From the NCBI GenBank assembly GCA_045106235.1, contig JBGCEJ010000006.1:124001-188000 (forward strand): a DNA stretch of 64,000 bases. Direction: 5' to 3'. Source of the DNA: UBA4427 sp045106235. Lineage in GTDB: Bacteria; Myxococcota_A; UBA9160; UBA4427. The notes beneath the pieces are model-generated. The model searched no databases, was not told where the DNA came from, and saw only the letters and a list, made by a program, of their open reading frames with translations. Positions within the stretch are counted from its first letter, which is position 1; every line of letters begins with the position of its first letter. Of the stretch, positions 1-9,001 are shown piece by piece. Made by a program: the position numbers and the translations under genes.

Positions 1-750
1 CTCATAGAGGAGGTCGAGGGCATCAATTCGATGAATAGCCTCGGCATGGATTGCTTCGCGCCTGCCTCTGAGGACGGAATCTGGGGAAGAATGATGGCGA
101 AGACGGGGGAGGGGGTCTCGGCGGTCTCGTTCTACGTCGACGATCTCGACGAAGCAACGCGATTCATCGAGGCGACCGGCGTCCGCAAGATCAGCGAGAT
201 CGGGTTCCCTGAGATCGAGCGACAGACTCAGTTTCATCCCAAGGACTGCTTCGGCATGTCGCTTGAACTTGTCTATCTCTATCCCGATGCGCTCGAAAAG
301 ATGTTGGCGATGCAGCAAGGGCAGGCGGCGGACCACGGAGGGCAGGCCTATGTCGAAGCGAGGCCCGGGGCCGTTAAGACAGGAGGCCTTCATCATGTCC
401 GCTTAGGTGTGAAATCGGTCGAGGATTTGGATGCAGCGATCGCAAAGTTCGAGACCTGGTTCGAGTGCAGTTGGCAGCAATCGGAAGACGGCCGCTCGGC
501 GACGTCTTCCCTCGATGTTCATCTCCTTGTGACGGATGATGGGACGCAGGGGATCAACGCCTTCGCTATGGCCGTACCGGATTTGGATGCCGCGACCCGG
601 CGAGTCGACCAGCTTGGCTTCAATCGGGTTGATGCGCCCGATTATCTTCTCGAGTCTGAGAGAGTGGTTTGTCTCGCGCCAGAGCATTGCTTCGGCTTAA
701 ACCTGATCCTCGTGGAGAGTGAACGGGTCAGGTTGGATCGCCATCACTGA
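1..750 (+). CDS. VOC (glyoxalase/dioxygenase-fold) family protein, 5' partial
   Basis: The reading frame is open from base 1, so the true start lies left of the window and the first ATG seen (31) is probably internal. About 249 residues remain. The first ~90 are the end of one VOC module (VSFYVDDLDEATRFIE...FGMSLELVY). A second module begins near GGLHHVRLGVKSVEDLDAAI and ends with CFGLNLILVE. Paired beta-alpha-beta-beta-beta modules with a closing Glu are typical of the vicinal oxygen chelate superfamily, which holds a divalent metal. The substrate cannot be told. It converges on the PEP-CTERM gene that ends 8 bp away. Confidence 0.8.
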   Translation, partial: LIEEVEGINSMNSLGMDCFAPASEDGIWGRMMAKTGEGVSAVSFYVDDLDEATRFIEATGVRKISEIGFPEIERQTQFHPKDCFGMSLELVYLYPDALEKMLAMQQGQAADHGGQAYVEARPGAVKTGGLHHVRLGVKSVEDLDAAIAKFETWFECSWQQSEDGRSATSSLDVHLLVTDDGTQGINAFAMAVPDLDAATRRVDQLGFNRVDAPDYLLESERVVCLAPEHCFGLNLILVESERVRLDRHH

Positions 751-757
751 GCGCCGT

Positions 758-2338
758 TCAGCTTCTTCGCCGCCCTGCAAGTAGGGCGAGGGCGCCGAGG
801 CCGATCATTAGACCGGCCGGCTCCGGCACGGTGATTTCGTCGGCCCCCACATCAAGCGCCGCGCCTTGCAGGCGGTTCTCACCGTCGATGTCGAGCGCGC
901 CGGTTGAAAGGGAGGAGAGGGCTGTGCCCGCATCGAACGCGGGGGATGTGGCGCTCAGGTGAAGGTCGCCGCTCGCGGGGTCGACCAGCTGGGGATCGAT
1001 GAACTGGCTATTGGCGTCTTGCATGCTTGCCGCCTGCCATGATGCAAAGCCTTCCATGTAGTTGTCCTGCCAGATCCAGGCTGAAGTCGCTGCGCCTGGG
1101 GCGCCGTAGTAGATGTTGTAGTCGATGACGTCGCCTGAGTTCTGCGTAAAGGCGTTCGTGATGAAGACGTTCTCGCTCGTGGCATGAAAGATATTGTTCG
1201 ACACGATGTTGTTGAGGGTGTCGAACTGAATCAGCATTTCGCCGGATCCGGTCGAATCCGTATCGTTTTCATAGAACGTGTTGTGGGCGACGACGCAGTC
1301 TTCGGTACTCCCGCGGTTCGTGTCGTAGCCACCCATCGCGAAGCCGGTTGTGTTCGAGGCGTAGACGAAATTGTTTCGGACCGTGATCTCGCTGGTGGCT
1401 TTTCCGGCGTGCTCGCTCGCGATTTCGATGCCGATATTCGCGTGGTGGACGATGTTGCGCTCGATCACGATTCGGGTTCCGCCGTCGACGTAGATTCCGT
1501 CGGCGGAGCGGTCGGTCCCGTAAGCGGGGTTGCCGAAGGAGTCGATATTGTAGACGAGGTTATCCGCGACGACGCCGTCTCTTGCTTGGTCGAGGTCGTC
1601 GGGACATCCCACGCATTCGCCTTCGAAGCCGATCATGTCGATGCCGATGTTATTGTTATCGTGAACGGTGTTGTTTGAGACAATGAAGTTCTCGACGTTT
1701 CCGTTGAGCACGAGGGCTTCGCTCCAGCCGAGCACGCAATCGCGGACCGTATTTCCCTCAATCAGGACGTTGTTGATTGAGCCGCTCGCGGTCGTGCCAT
1801 AGACACCGATTCCATGTGCGCCGCAGTCGCCACAACCGTTGTTTTCGATCGCATGGACCTCGTTGGCTCGGATTTCGACACTCTCGGACTGACCTCTCAA
1901 CCAGATGCCGGCGGGGAAGTCGTTGCCACTGGACGCCGCATAGTTGCGGATTTCGAATCCGACGATTTGGACATAGGAGCGGTCGATCATTTCGACGAGG
2001 CCCGTGAGGCCGGAGACGGAGAGTCCGGTCCCATCGATCACGGGAGACTGACCTGGGCCGGCTGTGAGGACGATGGGATTGCCCGCCGTGCCGCTGCTCG
2101 GGAACGCGATGCGCTCGTTGTAGACGCCGGTTGCAACTTCGATGGTGTCGCCGGGCGCGGCGGTGTTCAGTGCGGATTGGATGGTCGCGAAGCCGCCGGG
2201 GACGAGGAGCGTGGCTGCATGCCCGACTCGCGCTTCGGCGACAAGCAGCAGGCTCGCGATCAGGATCATGCCGGCTGTCGGGAGCCGAGGGGGGATGGAG
2301 TTCGTGCGAGGGCGGCGGAGTTTTTGAGAAAAGCGCAT
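758..2338 (-). CDS. PEP-CTERM right-handed parallel beta-helix protein
   Basis: Exported surface protein of about 526 residues. It has a basic N-terminus and a hydrophobic signal segment (MILIASLLLVAEARVGHA). A long parallel beta-helix with periodic NNxxxNN turns (IENNGCGD, NNTVHDNNNIGI, RNNFVYASNTTGF) follows, resembling NosD/pectate-lyase-type repeats. The tail VPEPAGLMIGLGALALLAGRRR is a complete PEP-CTERM sorting signal: PEP, transmembrane segment, arginines. The family is anchored or processed by an exosortase, which is not in this window. The ORF is open up to 2386. I prefer the ATG at 2338 because AGGG lies about 8 bp before it and the signal peptide then starts close to the N-terminus. 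Ligand unknown. Confidence 0.85.
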   Translation of the reverse strand: MRFSQKLRRPRTNSIPPRLPTAGMILIASLLLVAEARVGHAATLLVPGGFATIQSALNTAAPGDTIEVATGVYNERIAFPSSGTAGNPIVLTAGPGQSPVIDGTGLSVSGLTGLVEMIDRSYVQIVGFEIRNYAASSGNDFPAGIWLRGQSESVEIRANEVHAIENNGCGDCGAHGIGVYGTTASGSINNVLIEGNTVRDCVLGWSEALVLNGNVENFIVSNNTVHDNNNIGIDMIGFEGECVGCPDDLDQARDGVVADNLVYNIDSFGNPAYGTDRSADGIYVDGGTRIVIERNIVHHANIGIEIASEHAGKATSEITVRNNFVYASNTTGFAMGGYDTNRGSTEDCVVAHNTFYENDTDSTGSGEMLIQFDTLNNIVSNNIFHATSENVFITNAFTQNSGDVIDYNIYYGAPGAATSAWIWQDNYMEGFASWQAASMQDANSQFIDPQLVDPASGDLHLSATSPAFDAGTALSSLSTGALDIDGENRLQGAALDVGADEITVPEPAGLMIGLGALALLAGRRRS

Positions 2339-2399
2339 TCCTGACCCTACCATGCGCGCCGGAGCCGGTTGGGTGATCTGGGGCACGCTCTCGGCGCGG

Positions 2400-3635
2400 C
2401 TAGTTGGGTTGTCCGAGCGGGTCGAGGCGCAGGATGCCTCGGCTCACAGGGGCTCCGTTGAAGGAGACGAAGGTCCCGGCTATGTAGAGGTTCCCGGATT
2501 GATCTTCCGTCGGCGCAAGGAAGACGAACGAGGTGTTGGGGCCGGAGCCGACATCGAAGGAGTTGACGGCTGTGCCCATCGCGTCGATTCTGATCAAGCT
2601 GGGTGCCGCCTGGCCATCGTAGGCGGTGAAATCGCCGGAGATATAAAAATCCCCGGAACCGTCTCCGACGAGAGCGATGTCTTGGGGATTTCCGTTGAAA
2701 CCCGTGCCCGGCGTGAAGTCTCCGTCGTTTGAACCATCTGAATTGACTCTCGCAATGTTCTGACGTGCGTTTCCTCGGAAGATCGTGAACATCCCGATGG
2801 CGTAGATGTCGCCGCTATTGTCTCGGGCAACGGCGAGTCTCTCGACGGATGCGTCAAAGCCGGTTCCTGTCGCGAAGCTTGCGTCATTGCTGCCGTCAGG
2901 ATTGATGCGGGTGATGCGGGGCCGGTTCACGCCTTGGTACGTCGTGAAGCTTCCGCTGACGTAGAGATCGCCGCTGCCGTCCGGTGCGAATTGGATGTCT
3001 GAAACCCTTCCGTCGAGTCCCGTGCCGACGTCGAAGCTGGAGTCGAGTGTGCCATCTGCGTTGAGCCGCGCGATGCGGTTCTGGCTCTCGCCTTGATAGG
3101 TCGTGAAAGTCCCGCCGACGTAGACGTCACCACTTCCGTCAGCCGCAGGAAGGATGGTCTCGATCGAACCATCGAACCCCGCGCCCGTTGAGAAGGCGGA
3201 GTCGATTGTCCCATTCGAATTGAGACGGACGATGCGGGGCACAGTCGTTCCGTTGTAGTCAGTGAAGCCTCCGCCGACCCAGATGTCTCGGCTGCCATCG
3301 GTCGCGGGGGCTATGTCCGCGATGCTGGAGTTGAACCCAATTCCAGTGTTGAACTTCGAATCGAAGGATCCATCTGCGTTGAGTCGGGCAACTTGGCGAG
3401 CTGGATTCCCGTCGTAGTCCGTGAAAATCCCTCCGACATAGAGGTCGCCGCCTGAATCATCCGCGAAGGTGATCGCGAGGACCGTATTATTGAAGCCCGC
3501 GCCGCCATCGAATGGGCCAGTCGATGATGAGCCGCTTCCCCCACCCCCTCCGCAAGCGCAGAGAGCCGAAAGGCTGAGGGCCGCGAGGAAAGCATGGGCG
3601 CGTGTTTCCGGGAATAGGGTCGAGCGAATGGACAT
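2400..3635 (-). CDS. delta-60 repeat lipoprotein
   Basis: 411-residue exported lipoprotein. The signal peptide ends in a lipobox around LSALCACGGG and is followed by a Gly/Ser linker. The rest is seven tandem copies of a ~50-residue unit with the core GSGDLYVGGxFTxYxG...RIARLNxDGxxDxxF, the delta-60 repeat, expected to form a beta-propeller-like fold. A good Shine-Dalgarno sequence (GGAGCGG) precedes the ATG. It runs in the same direction as the MFS gene upstream, with a ~100 bp gap. The function of delta-60 proteins is unknown; lipid anchoring at the outer membrane is inferred from the lipobox. Confidence 0.88.
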   Translation of the reverse strand: MSIRSTLFPETRAHAFLAALSLSALCACGGGGGSGSSSTGPFDGGAGFNNTVLAITFADDSGGDLYVGGIFTDYDGNPARQVARLNADGSFDSKFNTGIGFNSSIADIAPATDGSRDIWVGGGFTDYNGTTVPRIVRLNSNGTIDSAFSTGAGFDGSIETILPAADGSGDVYVGGTFTTYQGESQNRIARLNADGTLDSSFDVGTGLDGRVSDIQFAPDGSGDLYVSGSFTTYQGVNRPRITRINPDGSNDASFATGTGFDASVERLAVARDNSGDIYAIGMFTIFRGNARQNIARVNSDGSNDGDFTPGTGFNGNPQDIALVGDGSGDFYISGDFTAYDGQAAPSLIRIDAMGTAVNSFDVGSGPNTSFVFLAPTEDQSGNLYIAGTFVSFNGAPVSRGILRLDPLGQPN

Positions 3636-3732
3636 TTTTTCCGCTCCTCATGTTATTCATGGGCCGATTGAGCGTCCTCGGAGGTCACGCCCTCTTATTG
3701 AGTGTCTATTGTTCGAACTAGGTTCCTCGCGG

Positions 3733-5118
3733 TCAGGTCGATTCCGTAGATCTTCGCGCCTCGAGTTTTTTCCGAATCTCCTCATGCTTTTCTTCCGTCA
3801 GAGAAAACTGCGTCAAGATGATTGCGCCGACCAGCATCGTGACGACGGGGATCAATCCGTGGAGAGAGCGAATCGCGAGCCGGACGCTTTCGGTCTGAAC
3901 GGGCTGGCTCGCGACATAGCCGACGCCCGCGAGCACGAATCCAGTGATGCTGGCCATGACGCCGCTCGACGCTTTGTAGAGAAAGGTATAGGCGGAGTAG
4001 TAGGCGCCTTCTTTGCGATCGCCGGTTTCAAGTTCGTCGGCGTCGATCACGTCGGCGAGGATCGAAGAGCCGATGACCGTTCCGCAGGCGCTGCAGGCGC
4101 CGGTCAGCACGACGGCGGCCTTCATCCAGGTGACTTCGCCTTCGCCGAGCATAAAGACCATGATATAGCCCGCGATGCCCGCGATGAGGCCGATCATCCA
4201 GGTCTGTTTCTTGCCGATTTTACGAGAGAGGGGCAGCCAGAGTGCGAGGGAGACCAGCGAGGAGCCCACGTACCACTTGAAGATCTCGCCGGCGGCATAG
4301 GGCTGCATGAGGACGTATTTATAGGTGAAGGGGGAGACCACCATACTCGCGCCGGTTCCTGCGTGTTCGATGAAAATCATCACGAGGAGCATGCGCGCAT
4401 GCCGGTTGGCCCAAACGTCCCGGGCGACGCTGCGAGCATCACCCCCGCCGCCGCGCCGTCGGTTACCAGCGGGCTCTCGGACGATCGCGACGGAAGCGGC
4501 GATGAGGATCACGATGGCCGCGCCCGCCACGATTGCGAAGAGCTTGGCGTCTTCGCGGGGCTGCGGGGAGGTGAGGAGATGCGGCATCCCGTAGACGAGG
4601 CAGCCGACCATGCCGATATAGCCCGCGGCCTGGCGCGCAGCGAAGATGCGAGAGACCTGGTGATGGTCGAGGGTGAGCTCGGCGCCGAGGGCTTGATGGG
4701 GGGTGAGGAAGAAGGTGATGGCCGCATTGAATCCGAAGACGGCGACGGTCATCCACACGATCAGAGCGGTCGTGCTGAGGGTTTCGGGGGCGGCCCAGAC
4801 CATCCAGCCGAAGATCGCCGTTGGAATGGCGGAAAGCAGGATCCAGGGACGGCGGCGGCCGAGTCGATGTTCTGTCCGGTCGCTCAGAATCCCGGCCACG
4901 GGGTCTGTGAAGGCGTCCCAAAGGCGTCCCGCGCCGAAGATGATGCCCATCGCGACGGGGGGGACCAGGAGGACGTCGATCGCGTAGCTGTTGATATAGG
5001 ACATGAACAGCACGAGCGAAAAGTTGATCGCCACCATCGGCGCCGAGTAGGCGATTAGGGTGGATACGCCGAGTTTCGGAACCTGAGGCGCGTCGGTCGA
5101 GGAAGGCGACTTGGACAT
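3733..5118 (-). CDS. MFS transporter, GPH (glycoside-pentoside-hexuronide) family
   Basis: About 461 residues with 12 predicted membrane helices. The N-terminal region has the MFS_2/GPH signature: an AYSAP opening, GxLWDAFTDPVAGILSD, then RTEHRLGRRRPW in the loop after helix 2. Family members are sodium- or proton-coupled symporters for sugars and related compounds in the inner membrane, including many orphan members in marine bacteria. The substrate cannot be inferred. The ORF is open to an ATG at 5130; the second ATG (5118, MSKSPSS) is the more usual start, though neither has a strong ribosome site. Confidence 0.88.
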   Translation of the reverse strand: MSKSPSSTDAPQVPKLGVSTLIAYSAPMVAINFSLVLFMSYINSYAIDVLLVPPVAMGIIFGAGRLWDAFTDPVAGILSDRTEHRLGRRRPWILLSAIPTAIFGWMVWAAPETLSTTALIVWMTVAVFGFNAAITFFLTPHQALGAELTLDHHQVSRIFAARQAAGYIGMVGCLVYGMPHLLTSPQPREDAKLFAIVAGAAIVILIAASVAIVREPAGNRRRGGGGDARSVARDVWANRHARMLLVMIFIEHAGTGASMVVSPFTYKYVLMQPYAAGEIFKWYVGSSLVSLALWLPLSRKIGKKQTWMIGLIAGIAGYIMVFMLGEGEVTWMKAAVVLTGACSACGTVIGSSILADVIDADELETGDRKEGAYYSAYTFLYKASSGVMASITGFVLAGVGYVASQPVQTESVRLAIRSLHGLIPVVTMLVGAIILTQFSLTEEKHEEIRKKLEARRSTEST

Positions 5119-5215
5119 CGGCCAAAGCATAGGGCAGAAGAGGGTGCGGGCGGCGCTCGTCTTTTGCGAATTCTAAGCGTGGGGGAGCAGCCGCGAGCGG
5201 CACGAGCTAGGCGAA

Positions 5216-5923
5216 CTAGTCACCGATCCGAAGACTCTGTCCCCGATCAAAAAGCCAGACATCGCCGTGCGCCGTAAAACAATCGCCGTCGAGGACGATT
5301 CCGCTGCCATCGCGACAGGCGTATAGGGGGACGCCGGTATTTCTCGAATAGGCCTGCAAGGCATTTCGGTAGCGCGGGGAATTTCGGTAGTGCGGGAAGA
5401 ACTCGAAGTTGACAAGGCCGAGTGATTTTTCGCCTCGCTTTGTCAGCCCAATTTCATTCTCGTCCCGGTCGAATTCGGGATAGCCCGCAAGCCCAATATG
5501 AGGCGTCATCAAGATACCGCCGGCCGAAAGGCCCGCGATGACGCCGCCGCGGCGGGCGAATCGCTCCAGAGTCTTCAGCAAACCGGAACGTCGCAAGTGA
5601 TGCAGGAAGGTGAAGGTATTGCCGCCGGAGAGGTAGATGATATCGCTCGCGAGCAGCACGCGTTCCATCCGCCGTCGCGCTGCCTCATCCGTTCGCAGCT
5701 CCGGTCGATCAGGTGGAATACACTCGAAATGAGTCGCCCCGAAGCGTCGGTAGCGGCGCATGAAGCGCTGGTAGTATGGCCTAGCGCCTTCTTCGACAAA
5801 GGGGACGTAGCTCATGCGAACTTCGTTACGCGGCTTTCGCGAAGGGCGATGCAAGGCGAGCTCAATCAGGCGCTCATGGATGGCGCTGTTTCGTTTTTCC
5901 TGTCCGCCCGAATAGAGGACCAT
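5216..5923 (-). CDS. peptidase S51 (dipeptidase E / cyanophycinase-like) family protein
   Basis: About 235 residues from the chosen ATG (MVLYSGGQEKRN), which matches the usual family opening on the first beta strand; the frame is open 27 codons further upstream. The nucleophile elbow GLSAGG (Ser about residue 133) follows IIYLSGGNTFTFLHHL, the S51 pattern in which a Gly-Gly-Asn loop precedes the Ser. Members cleave Asp-containing dipeptides or cyanophycin with a Ser-His-Glu triad in a class-I amidotransferase fold. The C-terminal part (FEFFPHYRNS) carries the His expected of such a triad. No signal peptide, so cytoplasmic. Exact substrate unknown. Confidence 0.8.
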   Translation of the reverse strand: MVLYSGGQEKRNSAIHERLIELALHRPSRKPRNEVRMSYVPFVEEGARPYYQRFMRRYRRFGATHFECIPPDRPELRTDEAARRRMERVLLASDIIYLSGGNTFTFLHHLRRSGLLKTLERFARRGGVIAGLSAGGILMTPHIGLAGYPEFDRDENEIGLTKRGEKSLGLVNFEFFPHYRNSPRYRNALQAYSRNTGVPLYACRDGSGIVLDGDCFTAHGDVWLFDRGQSLRIGD

Positions 5924-6229
5924 TCGGCGTTTCTGAATCGCGGCCAAGGTGTGTCTCCATGGACCCGACTTCCAATGGAAATGGAATGGGCTGTCTATTG
6001 TCATCGGTCCGCTTCGAAGAGTCTGAAGCGGTTGCCGCTTTGTGATTGCGGCGATCTGGGGCCGCGTTGTGTTCTCTGGTTGTTGCTCTTGGCTTATTTA
6101 AGAGGCAATCCGGGGCGCTAGGTCATCGTCACGTAACGCTTTTATTGAGGCCTGCGGGAGGAGTGGTGAAGAGAGCAGCGCTCTTGCCTGACGCTTCAGG
6201 GTGTATCTCGGCCCGACGATACTGAGTCT

Positions 6230-8104
6230 ATGGCGGGGAAACGCCCGGGGCGGCGTAAACAGAAAATGACGAGTCAGGCCTACCGGTTCAGCGAACTGGA
6301 CGGCACCCACCCATTTAAAGAACGGGTGCCGGGCGGATTCGTCGACTATCCCGCGCGTCGCCGAAGCGAGGGCGAGGTGATCTACTTCAATTTCGCGTTG
6401 GCCCGCGAGATCGGATTGATTCCCGCCGACCATCCCGATCGACTGACGACTGCGCTCGCCTCTGAAATCGAGCGGACTTTCTCTTTCGTCATCATCAACG
6501 AATATGACCGGCTTCACCCCGAGAACTATGCAGCCGACGATGTTCTCCCGCATACCTACATGGCGACGCGTTACCTCCAGCTTCAACACCCCGGGACACA
6601 AGGGTTTACGTCGGGGGACGGGCGCAGCGTATGGGTGGGGTCGTTGGAAAATGAAGGGGTGACCTGGGATATTTCGTCGTGCGGCACGGGGGTGACCTGC
6701 CTTTGCCCGGCGACGGGGCAGGGGAAGACCTTCTTTGAGTCGGGGAGTGCAACGGCGGATTATGGCTGTGGCACTTCGACAGAGGAAGAGGGCGTCTCGG
6801 CGGCGCTCGCGAGTGAGATTTTCTACGCGAACGGCATCGAAACCGAACGCATGCTCGCCGTGATTGCGACTAAGAACGGTCAAGCGATCAACGTTCGCGC
6901 GGGGAAGAATCTACTCCGACCCGCACATATGTTCATGTATCTCCGGCAAGGCGATCGAACTCGTTTGGAAGCTGTTGTCGATCTCTTTATGGAGCGTCAA
7001 ATCGCAAACGGCGATTGGCCTACGGAATACGCGATCCGGAAGGGCACGAAAGCGGAGCGCGCGAAACGCTATGGGTACCTCGCTGAAAGAATGGCGACGA
7101 CGTTCGCGCAGGTGACCGCGACCTTCGAGAGTGAGTACATCTTCTGTTGGCTGGACTGGGACGGTGACAATGTTCTCGCGAATGGCGGAATCATCGATTA
7201 CGGATCGATTCGTCAGTTTGGTCTCTACCACCGCGACTACCGTTTTGATGATGATCCGCGCTGGTCGACTTCAATTCCGGAGCAGAAAGCGAAGGCGCGT
7301 CATCTTGTTCAATGCTTCGCGCAGATTCGTGACTATTTGGTTGACGGAGAGCGTTCGGCGCTCGGCGGCTTTCGCAATGATCCCGTTCTGGACGTTTTTG
7401 ATCAGGCATTCTCGGCGGAACGCGACCGACTCTTGTTACGTAACATCGGCCTAACGGACTCACTTCAAGAATTTGTCCTTGAATCTTGCCCGGAAAAGCT
7501 GGAAGCGTTTCGGAAGGCGCACGCGCATTTCGAACGAGCGCAGTCCGTTCGCGGCTTGCGAGAATGTCCCGATGGGCTCACCCACGATGCGATTTTTAGT
7601 ACGCGCGACCTCTTGCGCGAACTGCCGCGTCTCTACATGGAGATGGATGAGCCTGCTGCGGTCGATGCCGAGCGTTTTATGGAGATTTGCCTGACTGAAT
7701 ACGCCTTGCCCGCAGATCAGCGGCTGACGCCCTATCGAAAACGGATGGCGAGCGCGTTTCAGAATCGCTACTTGGATCTTCTTGAGGCGATTGCTGCGGG
7801 GGCGGGGAGAAGCCTGGCTGGCCTTTTGGAAGAGGTGGCTTCTCGCTCGAGCGTGATCAATCGGTTTGACCGAATTACCGGAGATCTCATAACCCATGGC
7901 ACAGCGGAGCTGCTTCGAAATCGGAAACGAATTTCGAAGCAGGCGATGTACCGCGTCATCGAGCGGTACACAGCGCTCCAGAGTCAGGATCCTGACGTGG
8001 GCGAGAAGCTCGATCCCGCGACGCCGCGATTGCGGAATCCAGATGCTAAGCGGGTCCTGGATGCGCTGATTGAGCTTCAGGAGCGGTATCGACACGGCTT
8101 GTAA
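6230..8104 (+). CDS. divergent SelO/YdiU-like protein (AMPylase-type pseudokinase fold)
   Basis: 624 residues. Several segments line up with protein adenylyltransferase SelO: WDISSCGTG with WDIQLKGAG; the block ending SAALASEIFYANGIETERMLAVI with the REFLxSEAMHALGIPTTRxLxVx helix; and GDNVLANGGIIDYG with the TDNMSxxGxTIDYG metal site. In the last, D313-N314 and D323 keep the exact 10-residue spacing of the SelO active-site Asp-Asn and Asp. The lysine of LKG is replaced by Cys151. SelO transfers AMP to protein hydroxyls; activity here is uncertain. Start codons at 6230 and 6266 are both possible. Confidence 0.7.
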   Translation: MAGKRPGRRKQKMTSQAYRFSELDGTHPFKERVPGGFVDYPARRRSEGEVIYFNFALAREIGLIPADHPDRLTTALASEIERTFSFVIINEYDRLHPENYAADDVLPHTYMATRYLQLQHPGTQGFTSGDGRSVWVGSLENEGVTWDISSCGTGVTCLCPATGQGKTFFESGSATADYGCGTSTEEEGVSAALASEIFYANGIETERMLAVIATKNGQAINVRAGKNLLRPAHMFMYLRQGDRTRLEAVVDLFMERQIANGDWPTEYAIRKGTKAERAKRYGYLAERMATTFAQVTATFESEYIFCWLDWDGDNVLANGGIIDYGSIRQFGLYHRDYRFDDDPRWSTSIPEQKAKARHLVQCFAQIRDYLVDGERSALGGFRNDPVLDVFDQAFSAERDRLLLRNIGLTDSLQEFVLESCPEKLEAFRKAHAHFERAQSVRGLRECPDGLTHDAIFSTRDLLRELPRLYMEMDEPAAVDAERFMEICLTEYALPADQRLTPYRKRMASAFQNRYLDLLEAIAAGAGRSLAGLLEEVASRSSVINRFDRITGDLITHGTAELLRNRKRISKQAMYRVIERYTALQSQDPDVGEKLDPATPRLRNPDAKRVLDALIELQERYRHGL

Positions 8105-8224
8105 GGCCGACCCACCCTCAAAAAGATATCTGTCTGCGAATCGTCGAATTCGAGTAAACTAACGACGGGTAAGGGCTTTTATCTCGGCATGCTTGGACGC
8201 ATCGCCGCAGGGAAGGGGGCATCT

Positions 8225-8947
8225 ATGTTTCGAGCCGTCGTGATCGGAGTTTTATTCGTTTTCTACAGCCTGCTGGCATCGAGCACAGCGGTCGCTGCAG
8301 GCATCACCATCGTCGATGTGAGCAGTAGTGGAGCCAGCACGAGTACGCTGCTGCCTGGTGACATTCTGACGTTTGATCTTGTTGTCGATAATAATTCTCA
8401 GCTCGACATTCTGGGTGTCGGGCTTGGGGTGTCCGGTCATGATTTGAATGCGGACAATATTGCAAATGATGGTTTGGCGTTTTTCGGCGGAGCGGTGGCC
8501 TCATCCATCTTTAATTCCACTGTGATTCCGGGTGGCCCTTCGGTCGGGGGGATTGCGAACGTGCTCTCGGCGCCCAACGAAAGAGGAACAAGTCCACCGG
8601 GGTCGCAAGGAACCATCTCGAGTGGTTTGGTCGTCGATGTTATTCAAGCGATCACCTTGATGCCGACGAACGCGGACGGCAGCCTGGATATTGGCGTGGA
8701 TGGCGATTTGATTGCGAATGGCGACGTCCACGTACGGGTTCAGTTTCAAGCCATGGGTGTCCCGAGTCCGACCGATTTCGAACTCGACTTTGGGATATGG
8801 GTATTGGGCGGGAATGCCCTGATTGGTTTAGGCGGGGTGCAGCTGCCCTTCACCAATTCGACGCATTCGCTGACCGTGGTTCCCGAGCCCGGAACGGCGA
8901 TTCTCCTCGGCGTAGGTTTGGCTTTTCTTGGCCGTCGGCGCGCTTAG
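8225..8947 (+). CDS. PEP-CTERM sorting domain protein
   Basis: 240 residues from the ATG at 8225, which has a clear AAGGGGG ribosome site; the frame is open from 8189. The signal peptide MFRAVVIGVLFVFYSLLASSTAVAA is followed by a beta-rich domain (GITIVDVSSSGASTSTLLPGDILTFDLVVDNNSQ) resembling a cohesin-type or Ig-like exported domain. It closes with VPEPGTAILLGVGLAFLGRRR, a full PEP-CTERM signal. It stands alone between the SelO-like gene and the convergent cytochrome gene. Role unknown; presumably exported and exosortase-processed. Confidence 0.85.
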   Translation: MFRAVVIGVLFVFYSLLASSTAVAAGITIVDVSSSGASTSTLLPGDILTFDLVVDNNSQLDILGVGLGVSGHDLNADNIANDGLAFFGGAVASSIFNSTVIPGGPSVGGIANVLSAPNERGTSPPGSQGTISSGLVVDVIQAITLMPTNADGSLDIGVDGDLIANGDVHVRVQFQAMGVPSPTDFELDFGIWVLGGNALIGLGGVQLPFTNSTHSLTVVPEPGTAILLGVGLAFLGRRRA

Positions 8948-9001
8948 CGGCGCCCGTCGAGGGAAAGTCGATTTTGCGGAGCGTGATGGGCCCGTCCGAG
9001 T

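Noticed and set aside
3469..5058. 529-codon open frame on the plus strand
   Set aside because: It lies opposite the MFS and delta-60 genes, has no family match and a composition typical of antisense frames in G+C-rich DNA.
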